Shown here one piece after another: positions 14,002 through 24,746 of a stretch of DNA of 64,000 bases (positions within the stretch are counted from its first letter, which is position 1; each line of letters starts with the position of its first letter). The stretch spans positions 105,028,001-105,092,000 of the forward strand of contig OZ231126.1 in the NCBI GenBank assembly GCA_965153355.1, read 5' to 3'. The DNA is from Flaccisagitta enflata (taxonomy: Eukaryota > Chaetognatha > Sagittoidea > Aphragmophora). The notes below the pieces were generated by a model, which saw nothing but the letters and a program-made list of their open reading frames with translations, made no database searches and had not been told where the DNA came from. The position numbers and the translations under genes are program-made.

Positions 14002-14248
14002 TGTATTTTCATTGACTCTGTATATTTCATTTCATTCATATATCGTCCTCTTCAAATCAAAGACAAACCAAATCAATACACCCAAAGAACTGTATTCTAA
14101 TCAATCATTAATAGTCTGGTACTCAACTCTAAACCCTGCTATGTCAGTGTGTTGTTGGTGATGTTCACCAGGGAAATTTTCGAGTATGGTTTGTAGGCGT
14201 CTTATAATGGCCAAAAAACCCACTACTTGGGCAGCGCCACCAGGTCTT

Positions 14249-14450
14249 TTTAGTCGCGTACTACGCGACTCTACACCCGCTTTGTTGGTTGGTCAGTCCG
14301 TCCATCCATCCATTGGTCCGTCACACTTCATTCTTTTTGGGGTTTTTGTTTTTTTTGGCTTCACTGCTCCTGACCAAATGATCTGGTGACCTCAATTACA
14401 GCCCCTGCCCACCCGCACTCAACTGGGGTAGCCCTGTTTCCGGCCCTGTA
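14249..14450 (-). mobile_element. HINE-like element, subfamily A
   Basis: It begins with AGTCGCGTACTACGCGACTC (reverse of the 3' hairpin), passes through a GTCC/ATCC tract and the block CAAATGATCTGGTGACC, and ends near TTTCCGGCCCTG. Confidence 0.8.
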
Positions 14451-14520
14451 TATTTAAGATTCCACATCATGATGACCCTTGGCCTACCATCCCTGTAGCT
14501 AGCTAATTCTATTTTTTTTT

Positions 14521-14772
14521 TTTCGCGTTCTACACAACTATACACCCCGCTTTGTTGGTCCGTTGGTCCATCCGTTGGTCCGTCCATCCATTGGTCCGTC
14601 CGTTGGTCCGTCCGTCGGTCCGTCCATCCGTACGTCCATCTATCACACTACTTTTTTGGTGTTGATGGGGGTTTTGGCTTTATTGCTCCTGCCCAAATGT
14701 TCCACTGACCTCAATTATGGCCCCTGCCCACCCGCATGCGTCTAGGGTAGCCATTCATTCGGCCTTATTGTC
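14521..14772 (-). mobile_element. HINE-like element, subfamily A, diverged hairpin
   Basis: It lies directly behind the previous copy in the same orientation. The hairpin end is degenerate (CGCGTTCTACACAACTATAC). The tetranucleotide tract is about 70 bp of GTCCGTTGGTCC-type sequence, and the 5' module is complete. Confidence 0.75.
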
Positions 14773-15049
14773 TGCCTCAATTTTTAAGTACTGTACAAGG
14801 AGCCTTTATACAATGTTAAAAAGTGTTGTACAGATTTATTCATTGTTTTTGTTGTTGCCCCATCTTCAATCCTTGGTGTCTGGTAAAAGTTCCTGCTGGG
14901 AGGTGGTTCACCAATAATAACAGCTGAACTTTTCACATTTCAAAGACAAATGTGAATATTGATCAGTATCATTTAAATGGGATATACAAAAAAATATTTA
15001 CAACAAAATTTGATGTAATTGGTATGTAACAACAATATAATCACAATTT

Positions 15050-15235
15050 TTTAGTTGCGGACACGCAACTCTTTATGAGGCTTTGTCCGTCCATCCGTCC
15101 GTTGGTCCATTATGATCGAGTCAAAAAGTGGAAAATGAGCATTGTGGATAGTTTTTTAGTATTTTTGTGCGTGGGGTGGGGGTGGGGGTGTGGATATGAG
15201 TTAGATGCCCCTGCCCATCCATCTGCAACAATATT
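15050..15235 (-). mobile_element. HINE-like element, subfamily B
   Basis: AGTTGCGGACACGCAACTCT then TATGAGGCTTTGTCC is the subfamily B 3' end. The inner block 'GATCGAGTCAAAAAGTGGA' is also shared with the copies at 28009 and 35216. Confidence 0.75.
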
Positions 15236-15599
15236 TTGACCCCGCTCCACTTGTTTCCTAGAATGCTCAAGACTAACAATGTATTTCTCAATAGCGTGAC
15301 AAAATTTGATTGCTGTATTTCCTCTAACCTAAATAATTTGTCTTACAAAAATTATCCACCTGGCTCAAAATTTATTAGCAGAAACAATGGCAAGAGTGTT
15401 CCAACTCATATCATATACAAAGATGCATAATTTGGCCAGGAGTGATAAAATGGGTCAGAACCGCATTTTGGTAGGGACAGTGATGTAAAAATTTACATTT
15501 GAATGTCAAAAAGGATGGATGCATGGCTTTCCAAGTTGCGTGTGAGTAGGCAGGGCCAACAACAAAAAAAAAAAAAACTGCAAAAACCGCAAAAAAGAA

Positions 15600-15896
15600 A
15601 AAACAAGGCCGGATACACGGCTACTCCAGTCGCGTGTGGGTGGGCAGGGGCCTTAATAGAGGTTACCATATCATTTGGGCAGGAGCAGTGAGGCCAAAAA
15701 CCGCAAACCCCAAAAAAGTAAAGTGTGACAGATGGATGGACTGACGGACGGACGGACGGACGGACGGACAGACGGACGGACGGACGGACGGACGGACGGA
15801 CGGACGGACGGACGGACGGACGGACGGACGGACCGACGGACCGACGGACGGACCGACAAAGCGGGGTGTAGAGTCGCATAGCACGCTACTAAAAAG
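15600..15896 (+). mobile_element. HINE-like element, subfamily A, with long (GGAC)n
   Basis: This is a nearly complete copy: AACAAGGCCGGATACACGGC at the start, the ATTTGGGCAGGAGCAGTGAG block, a long (GGAC)n tract at 15737-15855, and TAGAGTCGCATAGCACGC plus TACTAAAAA at the end. A diverged 5' module precedes it at about 15530. The serine/proline/valine-rich ORFs read from the tract are artefacts. Confidence 0.9.
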
Positions 15897-16287
15897 GTAT
15901 AAACAGGCTGATAAATATAATGACCAATAAACAGACAAAGTGAGTTCAGAATTACTTAACTTGCAACTAAGAATTGCTAAAAAAAAATCTTACGAATGAT
16001 CAAGTAATGAATTGATAAAGACTTCAAGGATGGAGTAACCTGCATGCAATAATCAATTTTCATTTTGTACTCGTTTTTTTATTCTAAATCGTTATTTCAG
16101 GCCATGAAAATACGGACAGTACCCTATATACCATTTCTACAGATTGGGCACTGCCTTAGGGCAGGGGCGCATTTTGTGCAGGAGATTAGATGACCGCACG
16201 GTAGTAAAACAATTGATACTTCCTCATCCATACAAATCTGGAAGAAATGGTAAAGGCAAATCTTATTTGAAATCATATCATATATGA

Positions 16288-16447
16288 AACAAGGCCAGAT
16301 ACATGGCTACCCCAGTTGCGTGCGGGTGGGCAGGAGCAATGCTGGAGAAGGCCAAAAAAGTAAAAAGGGGACCAACCGACCAACCAACCAACCAACCAAA
16401 GGACCGATATAGTGGGTTGTTTGTTCGCGTGGCACGCAACTAAAGAT
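16288..16447 (+). mobile_element. HINE-like element, subfamily A
   Basis: It starts AACAAGGCCAGATACATGGC, has a CCAA tetranucleotide tract and ends GTTCGCGTGGCACGCAACTA. It lies just 3' of the last recognised exon of the IAP-like gene. Confidence 0.8.
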
Positions 16448-16498
16448 AAGGTATACATCCACTGATTTTGCAGTAGCAGTTGATCCATTAACTAATAC

Positions 16499-19400
16499 CT
16501 TGCAAAGCTTTTCGTCTTTTAGTCTCTGATTTTCATCTTTGAGAGACTTGGCATCCACGAAATTTAGGAAATTGTCCATATTCACTTTTTGTTCCATATT
16601 GTTTCCATGGAGAGATTATGCGTCCATGTTATTAGAACAGTTGATCATCAGACCGGGCCGTAGGACCCTTATGAAGGCAGATCGGCTACCAACAGCAGGG
16701 ACTGGCTTCATTCATCATAACAACAAGATTTGCCAAGTTTTATGACCATATGATCGATTTTACTCATGGCCGCCACCCCCCCTAAAATCCCAGCATGAGG
16801 GTTGTTGTGGTAAAAATTCCAACTTTGGGTCACTTTGGCCTCAAAATTAGGCCCCTTCGAATTTAAATTTTGACCTAAAATCCATGAGATTATAAAACTA
16901 GAGCTCAAGAGCTAACTAGTGGTGCAATCCGCGTGTTTTTATCTTAATTTGTTGAGATTTGAGAGCATTTCAAAGATGAAAGGGTATGAGGGTCAAATTG
17001 CAGCTAATTTTCAGTGGCAATTTTGACATTTTTCACAGATTTGAACATATTTTGGCTTTGGATGGACCAATCTGCATGAAATTGGTGATCAAATTGAAGA
17101 GTTTTTGCTGCTCTAGCTGATGGTAAAAAAATTTTTGATCGATTTTGCCCTCAATTTTTTTTATTGACTGTAGAAGCAGGTGTAAAAAAGTCGATTTTCT
17201 TGAAAATTGAGCAATTTTGGACAAAAAATTAGACTACTTCCATTTTTAAAAAAGACTTAAAATCCATGAGCAAAATAAAGAGCTGCTCAAGAGCTAACTA
17301 GTGATGCAATCGGCATGTCAATATGTTTTTGCATTTAGATTTTACAGAACTTCAAAGATCAAAGGGTATGTCAAAATGACCATTTATGGTCACTTTGGCC
17401 GTTTTGGCCTCAATTTGGGTTCACTTTGCCGCAGAAATCGTTAGAAAAATCTGTGAGATTGTAAAACAAGAGCTCAAGAGCAAACCAATGGTGCAGTCCG
17501 CATGTTGCTACCATTTTTCATTTAAGTTTGAGAGCCTTTCAAAGATGGAAGGGTAAGAGGGTTATTTTACCGGATAAACTTGGGGGTCAAATTTGACAAT
17601 TTTTACATTTTTTGATATATCTCGGCTTTGGATGGACAAATATGGATAAAATTGGAGACTAAATTGAAGATTTTTTGATGCTCTAACTGATTCTGGTAAA
17701 ATTTTTGATCGATATGACCCTCAAAATGTTTTGGAGACTGTAGAAGCAGGTGCTAAAAAGAGTATTTTTTTGCCCATTTGGTTACTTTTGTCACAAAATT
17801 TTGGTGCTTCCGAGCTAGAAAAAGACAAGAAATTCATGAGCAAATCAAACTACAGCTCAAGAGCTAACCAGTGGTGCAATCGGCATCTCAATATGTTGAA
17901 GCATATAGATTTATTACAGCTTCAAAGAACAGTGGGTATGATAAAATGAAAGTTTTGCTAATTTTTGTCATTTTGGGCTCATCTGTCTGTCCACTTATTT
18001 ATGGTCACTTTTCAAATAGGAAATGACTTTTTTACTTGATCCTAAAATTTGAAAAAAATTGCACTAATTTCTTTCTTTCTTTTTTTCAACTTTGAGAGCC
18101 TCTATACACTTTTGGGCGACATATTGATTTAAACTTTTCCTACAATCATCTAGAGTACCAAAAACTCTTCATTTTGGTCACCAATTTTGTGACAATTGGT
18201 CCATCCAAAGCAAATTTACAATGAGTAATGTGTGAACTGACAAAATTACTCTGGCAAAATGTACCTCAAAATACATCATCTTCCCTTATCCTTAAAATGC
18301 TCTCTTTTGGTGATGGATTTTATATCAATTATTGAATTGTAAGTAGCCAAATTTGTTGTCCAAAATTGCCCAATTTACAAAAAAAAAAAAACACTTTTTG
18401 CATCTGCTTCCATGGTCATTAAAAAAAATTGGGGGGCATATCGATCAAAAAATCTTTTACCATCTGCTAGAGCAGAAAAAACTCTTCAGTTTGGTCACCA
18501 ATTTCATGCAGATTGGTTCATCCAAAGCCAAGAAATATTGAAATTAGCGAAAAGTGTCATAATCGCCATTGAAATTTAAGCTGCGATTTGACCTTCCTAC
18601 CCTTTCATCTTTGAAATATTCTTAAATCTTTACAAATTAAGATAGAAATATGCGGATTGCACCACTGGTTAGCTCTTGAGCTCTAGTTTTATAATCTCAC
18701 AGATTTTTTTATCGATTTCTACCGCAAAGTGACCCCATAATGAGGCCAAAACGGCCAAAGTGACCATAAATGGTCATTTTGACATACCCTTTGATTTTTA
18801 AAGTTCTGTAAAATCTAAACGCAAAAACATATTGACATGCCGATTGCACCACTAGTTAGCTCTTGAGCAGCTCTTTATTTTGCTCATGGATTTTAAGTAT
18901 TTTTTAAAAATGGAAGTGGTTTAATTTTTTGTCCAAAATTGCTCAATTTTCAAGAAAATCGACTTTTTTACACCTGCTTCTATAAACAATAAAAAAAATT
19001 GAGGGCAAAATCGATCAAAATTTTTTTTACCATCAGCTAGAGCAGCAAAAACTCTTCAATTTGATCACCAATTTCATGCAGATTGGTCCATCCAAAGCCA
19101 AAATATGTTCAAATCTGTGAAAAATGTCAAAATTGCCACTGAAAATAGGATGCAATTTGACCCTCATACCCTTTCATCATTGAAATACTCACAAATCTCA
19201 ACAAAGATAAAAACATGCAGATTGCACCACTAGTTGGATCTTGAGCTCTAGTTTTATAATCTCATGGATTTTAGGTCAAAATTTAAATTTGAAGGGGCCT
19301 AATTTTGAGGCTGAAGTGACCCAAAGTTGGAATTTTTACCACAACAACCCTCATGCTGGGATTTTAGGGGGGGTGGCGGCCATGAGTAAAATCGATCATA

Positions 19401-22400
19401 TGGTCATAAAACTTGGCAAATCTTGTTGTTATGATGAGTGAAGCCAGTCCCTGCTGTTGGTAGCCGATCTGCCCTCATAAGGATCCTACGGCCCAGTCTG
19501 TTGATCATGGCTACATCTGGTGAGGTGGATTTTTCGATTTTAGGCAATGTTGACTTCATATTTTTCCACTTTTTGAGTTTCTCCGTGTCTCTTGGGCCTT
19601 CTTTCAATTTAGCATCTTTTGGGGACAAAATTTTTGGAGTGGGATGATCATTCACCAACAAAGAAGCAAGGATCAACGACTCATCATCACGAAATTGACC
19701 TGAATGATGACTTACATTAGTATTTATCTACATCATCTTTGATGTTGAATAGGCAAATATCTATATCTATTGCAACCAACTATTATGAAATACTTACCTT
19801 TTCCAGCATATAGTCTTTCTCTAATGGCAGTCTCAATGGCATCTTTTGGAATTCCCATGCTCAAACATTTGGCCACTGAGGGAGAGCTCATGGCAGCTTT
19901 AACTTCCCGATTTTGCTCTGAGGTAAGACTTTTGGAATCAGACGCTGACTGTTTGACCAAGTTGTTGCCATGGGATGTCAGCGGACCCCCATTAACTCCT
20001 AATTCCTGTTAAACATAAATGGAAAGAAATAATGACAGGTGAGGTGGATATTTGGCTGCTGCAATTGGACTATAATAATTTCAAACTTTTACATTTAATT
20101 GACTAGTTTATCTATGTGATGTAGAGTTACATGACTATACAGCAACAATCTTACCAACAACGCCGGATAAATGGCCACTAGTTGCGGACAGGTGCAGGGG
20201 CATTTTCCTACTTTATGACTAGATCATTAGGGACCATTGGATGGACTGATGGACAGACCGACTGATGGACAGATGGACATACAAAGCCTCTTACAGATTT
20301 CCGTGTCTACAACTAAAAATGTTCATCCTAAAAAACTTTGATGTAGCAATACTCCTAAACTCAAAGCTTTAAAGTGCTGATTAAACACAATAAAATGTGA
20401 TCAATCTATAGCTATAGTTATTTTAGAGCAGTGCTCCACTAACATCTTTTAGGATGAACATTTTTTTTTCAAATTGGGGAAAGGGATTCAAGAATAAGAT
20501 TTACTTATAGCAGATATATAGTCCATTTCTGAAAATTTACCCTGTTGGCAGTAATGAAAGCCCCTTGTATATAGTCTGATATCCTATTGCAGGATTCAAA
20601 AAGTGTAGAAATGTGACCATCAAAGCCTTTTGAAAACATTTTTTATGTTTACTCAATTGTTCTCAAATGTTGTTAGTTGAGTCTCTATATGTATGATCAT
20701 CAATTGGTGTAAATGTATGCAAAATAATGCAAAAGATTTGGTATTTTTACTTGCGGAAACACAACTGTACAATCCATGTTTTGGTCTATTGTTCCATTAG
20801 TAGGTTGGTAGGTTTGTCCCTCAGATGGTCACAAAGTCACTTTTTAATGTTTTCTGCTCTTGTTCACCCATCCTTGACTAATGCTGCAGTGTATACATAT
20901 TTTTTTATACTTACCCTGACTTTCTCAATAAAGGTCATCCCTTTCACTTGTTTAAGGAACCCACAATGAGGGAACCATCTTGCATGTTCAGTCCATGGTT
21001 CATCATCAGCATCCCAATTGCATAATCCTCCATTACAGAAAAAACACTTCACATTGTCAAGATAACCTATATTTGAATAAATCAGAGATATTAATGGCAA
21101 TAGATACCATATCTATCATTCTGTCCGATGTCATTTTTTCATTACTTTGTAAATCTTATAAGCAGTAATGGTATGCCAAATCAAAAAGAACAAGGCCGGG
21201 TACACGGCAACCGAAGTCGTGTGCGGGTGGGCAGGGGCCGTATTTGAGGTCACTAGACCATTTGGGCAAGAGTGGTGAGGTCAAAAAAGTAAAACGAATA
21301 AAAAAAGTAAAATGGGGACCAACCAACCAACCAACCAACCAACGGACGGACGGACAAAGCGGGGTGTAGAGTCGCGTAGCACGCGACTAAAAATCACAGT
21401 TCATGAAGATTCTATCAACTCAACTGTACCTAAGCCATACAATCAAACATTCACAGAGCTAGTCAAATCTAGCGTCTACCATTCATAAAACATCAAAAAT
21501 TTAAAAAAATCTATGTACTAACTATCAAGCCAGTAGATTAAAACAAACCCAACTGGCCAACAGTTGCGTGCTTTGTTTTACAGTAACACACAAGTATGTG
21601 CATACATACTCTTCCTCCTTTCCCCCCTCCCCTCCTTCCTTCTTTCCTTCCCTCCCTCCTTCCTTCCTTCCTTACTTCTTTCCCTCCTTCCTTACTTCCT
21701 TCAATCCATTCTTTCCTTACTTCTTCTCTCCCTTCATCATGACCTTCCTCCCCTCCAAAGCCCTGCAAAATGTATTGTATATTCTATCGAGGTCACTATA
21801 ATCATAATCATAGGCCCAATACTTATGAATATGTTTTATCCGACACCATATACCCAATGTTTTCCAACAAAAAAAAACCAAAAAACACTAAAAAAAGTAA
21901 AAATTTTAGAAATATTTTGGACTGACATACAGACTGACTGACAGACCAAGGTGTAGAGTCGCGTGCACAAGATTAAAAAGGGCGAAAACACAACACACCA
22001 GTTGCTGATGGTTGGGGAGGGTTTTATAGCTTGCAATTAAGAAATATTTTGGACCACCATACTGACGCATAAACCAACTAACCCACACAGCGTTTAAAAG
22101 CCTATGGTGGGGGAACAAAGTGCAGCCATGCTTGTTATCCCCATAGTCCATTTGATTAATAAAACTGAAGGGGTATAACAAAGGGTAAAAATACTAGGCT
22201 AAAAAAATCTACTTCCAAAACACCTTTTTATGGAAATAAACATAGTCTAATTGGTAGATGGCACATTATACCTGTACATGTATCAATGCTTAATTTTGAA
22301 ACAAATATTATGTGCCTAATTTTAAAACTTACCGGTATAGAAGAAACCAGCACAGGACAAAACGTCTGGAGTTTGAGTCAAATGACATGGCCATTTGTTC

Positions 22401-23364
22401 TTGTATGATTCCAATCTTGATGCCTCCATTGCAAATTCAGGATTACATTTACCCACCATTACCATGCCAAGATCATCTTCACTCAATTCATTGGTTCCTG
22501 CATTCCATTTATCAAATCAAAGATAAAGCCCCACAAAAAATTTTCTCCTCTTCATTAGCCATATTAACACAATTCAAGGTACCTTGATCAAACTGAACGT
22601 TGATGAGGGAATTGGCATCAACAGTTTTAGAATTGCCAAATTTAGGACATGATGCAAAGTTCCGTGCATGCTCTCATAAAGGATGGTCCCCCTGTTCCCA
22701 ACCTTGCATCTTCCCATAGCACCATGCACACTGCACCATATCCTCAGGTCGTGATCAATGCAAAATAAAGAAAAGAATTATTTTGAAAATGATTTACAGA
22801 AAGTATTATCACTCATTAATGCAAAAAAATAAGTGTTTTTTTCCTAAAAAAAACTTTGTCCTTATCACAGTAGAAAAATCCGGCTTGTGCCAAAGCCTTT
22901 GGTGACACAGGCCAAGTATCACTCCAAAAGCCCTCATAGGTCTTCCGTCTCTCATTTTCATCGTGAAACTTGATGGCGCTCTAAATGAAATGTTGATCCA
23001 TTATGGTAGGATATTGTAAGTTAAAATGAGGATTATCTGAAAATCCCAATTAACATTATTCAAATGACAGTGGGTCACCGCTTACCCTAGTAACGCCCAT
23101 ATTTTGAGTGCAAGTAGGTCTGAATATTTGTTCAGGATTTGTTGAAGCTGTCATACTTGACATTGTTAATCCATGTCCACCTCCCTTGGCCGGGAAATTA
23201 GTGCAACCTAGCTGATTGTGGTCATGTTGTGGAATTTGACCCACTCCAACATTGGAGGCGTCTCATTGCAAATTCATGATATTCAATCTTCCAATCGCAT
23301 CTGTCGCATTAATCATTGAATTCTTTTTCTTTAGTTTTTCATATCTATTTTCATCAGGGCAGGT
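16499..23364 (-). CDS. Inhibitor-of-apoptosis-like gene, two BIR domains, eight exons, probably decaying
   Basis: IAPs bind caspases through BIR domains and ubiquitinate them through a RING. Exons read right to left: 23086-23364; 22855-22980; 22583-22742; 22333-22497; 20915-21066; 19798-20005; about 19505-19699; 16499 to about 16595. BIR1 is split over exons 2 and 3 ([15 protein letters not shown], then [17 protein letters not shown]). BIR2 is split over exons 4 and 5 with a phase-1 junction inside FFYT/G, then [18 protein letters not shown]. Exon 6 resembles the UBA-like region ([18 protein letters not shown]). Exon 8 has the pre-RING motif [15 protein letters not shown] and then a GT donor. 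The RING exon was not found further left. Two in-frame TGA codons (23263-23265 and 22674-22676, the second inside BIR1) suggest a pseudogene; BIR2 and its splice sites are intact. The exon 2 donor is weak. The strand matches the polymerase arm to its right. Confidence 0.82.
16640..19505. repeat. 2.9 kb palindrome inside an IAP intron
   Basis: The outer 300 bp at 16640 are close to the reverse complement of the sequence ending near 19505 (shared blocks such as GCAGATCGGCTACCAACAGC and GGGTTGTTGTGGTAAAAATT). Matching continues, less tightly, to a centre near 18100. The arms contain diverged sub-repeats with 'GAGCTCAAGAGCTAAC' and 'TTGGATGGACCAATCTGC' motifs. It is non-coding and lies between the seventh and eighth exons of the IAP-like gene, looking like a large foldback element. 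Confidence 0.85.
20165..20320 (+). mobile_element. HINE-like element, subfamily B
   Basis: It starts near CCGGATAAATGGCCACTAGT and ends ACAGATTTCCGTGTCTACAA plus CTAAAAAT. It lies in the intron between the sixth and fifth IAP exons, followed by a short inverted repeat (TTCATCCTAAAA at 20325 against 20455). Confidence 0.7.
21188..21396 (+). mobile_element. HINE-like element, subfamily A
   Basis: This complete copy runs from AACAAGGCCGGGTACACGGC to GAGTCGCGTAGCACGCGACT plus AAAAA, with a CCAA/GGAC tract. It lies in the intron that splits BIR2 of the IAP-like gene. Confidence 0.88.
21397..22332. other. Remainder of the BIR2-splitting intron
   Basis: It contains a pyrimidine-rich (CTTC)n tract at 21605-21750 and a HINE-like 3' fragment at about 21860-21977 (TAGAGTCGCGTGCACAAG end). 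The leucine/serine-rich and lysine-rich ORFs here are translations of the tract. Confidence 0.7.
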
Positions 23365-23794
23365 CTGAAACAAATTCCACTACATTATTATCATCAACAT
23401 CAAAAATATATAATCATTTGTATTTCTAATTCTCCACAAAAAAAGAAAAAACATGAAACATCCATTGCAAGGGCTGTAAATTCACAATACATTTGGGCCA
23501 TCCCAATCACCCCTGTCTTATGGGTTACCCTTGTCACCCCAAAGAACACGCAAGTTCTCTCTTAATCTTTTTTCACTTTGTTCTTATTCTCCTGTACCCT
23601 ATGCAGATCCACGCTTGACCTCTTGCGGTCATGACAGTATATACCCAAAAATAACCAAGCCAGCCTTAATCAAATTTTGAATATAATTGGCACTGTGTAC
23701 TCTGTCGCTTTTTTTCTAACAAATTAAAAAAATGTAAAGAACATCCCCGGTGGTTATAAACATAGAAGTCCACAAATTTGGCAGTCAGAGGTAT
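23365..23794. other. Spacer upstream of the recognised IAP exons
   Basis: The sequence is A/T-rich. A pyrimidine tract and CAG acceptor at about 23365-23378 on the minus strand precede the first recognised IAP exon. I see nothing else in it. Confidence 0.4.
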
Positions 23795-24301
23795 CTATGG
23801 GGCCTCTGGAATGTCCTCGGTCACCAATTTCTCTTCCTTCTTTTGTACTCCATATCCATTTTGTCCAATTGATGTATGGCACTGGTGTTTTGGTGGGTCT
23901 GCAAAACATTTTTGCTCATGACACAACATGTCTATCTCGTTCATGTGTGCATCTTTCGCAGCAGATGCTCCACTTATTGAACATTCTTCATCAACACATT
24001 TGCCAGATAGCTTTGGAGTAGAAATTGATTCAAATAAGTCCGCTTTATTGGTTTTGTTGTCACAGGATACACACTTGCCATTGCAAACGGTGGTTACTCC
24101 ACTATCTCCTGATTCACTATCATCTAACATGATTTGCTCCAACCAATTCTCTAATCCAATAGTATCTTCACACCAAATGCCTCCCAACACCACTCCTTTC
24201 ACATCATCCTGGTCACACCTCACCTTAACACTATCCACTACCCCATCCGCTGTCTCACTGCTGACCAAATTTTCCATATTACCCTTCACGCCACTTTCCA
24301 T
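23795..24301 (-). CDS. Unidentified cysteine-containing protein or upstream IAP exon
   Basis: An open frame of 168 codons from ATG to TAG. The product is acidic and contains scattered Cys pairs (CNGKCVSC, CVDEEC, CHEQKC, KHQC). I recognise no family. It is in the same orientation as the IAP-like gene and 430 bp upstream of its first recognised exon, so it could be a 5' exon of that gene with a donor inside the frame (for example at GGA/GTACAA near 23845) or a gene of its own. The opposite strand also has a 160-codon open frame, so the coding call rests on length and context only. Confidence 0.4.
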   Translation of the reverse strand: MESGVKGNMENLVSSETADGVVDSVKVRCDQDDVKGVVLGGIWCEDTIGLENWLEQIMLDDSESGDSGVTTVCNGKCVSCDNKTNKADLFESISTPKLSGKCVDEECSISGASAAKDAHMNEIDMLCHEQKCFADPPKHQCHTSIGQNGYGVQKKEEKLVTEDIPEAP

Positions 24302-24746
24302 CGACCCTTTCTCTGCCAATTATAGTTTTTTTGTCGCTGTATCTTTTGCAGTTGCAGCTGTTCATTTAGATATTTACTTCACTGACTTCCAAATGAGGGA
24401 TCTTATGTAAATATGTACAAACGCAACCTGTCAAAAACAAATCCCAATTTTTCAAATATCCAGTGTACCATAAAAATAATGTCAATATGTTTAACGTCGC
24501 CACCACCTACATGAAAACATAGGGTTACACTATCAAAATTTCAAACATTTTAAGTAAGTCTACATCCCCACTCTCGACTTTCAAAAGATGCGACGTTTGT
24601 CAAATCATTACACCCCAATGGTTCTTGTTAACGATCAACAATGGGAGACATGAGATTTTGACTGTTTCCCATTTGTTCGCTATTAATCCAAGCATGACAA
24701 ATCATATCATCCTCTATTTTTTTGATTGCTTGATCACATTGCTTCT
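24302..24746. other. Spacer between the unidentified ORF and the polymerase 3' end
   Basis: A/T-rich sequence with no recognisable gene or repeat. Confidence 0.4.

Noticed and set aside
15493-15938. PSVRPSVRPSV-type ORFs
   Set aside because: Direct translation of the (GGAC)n tract of a HINE-like element.
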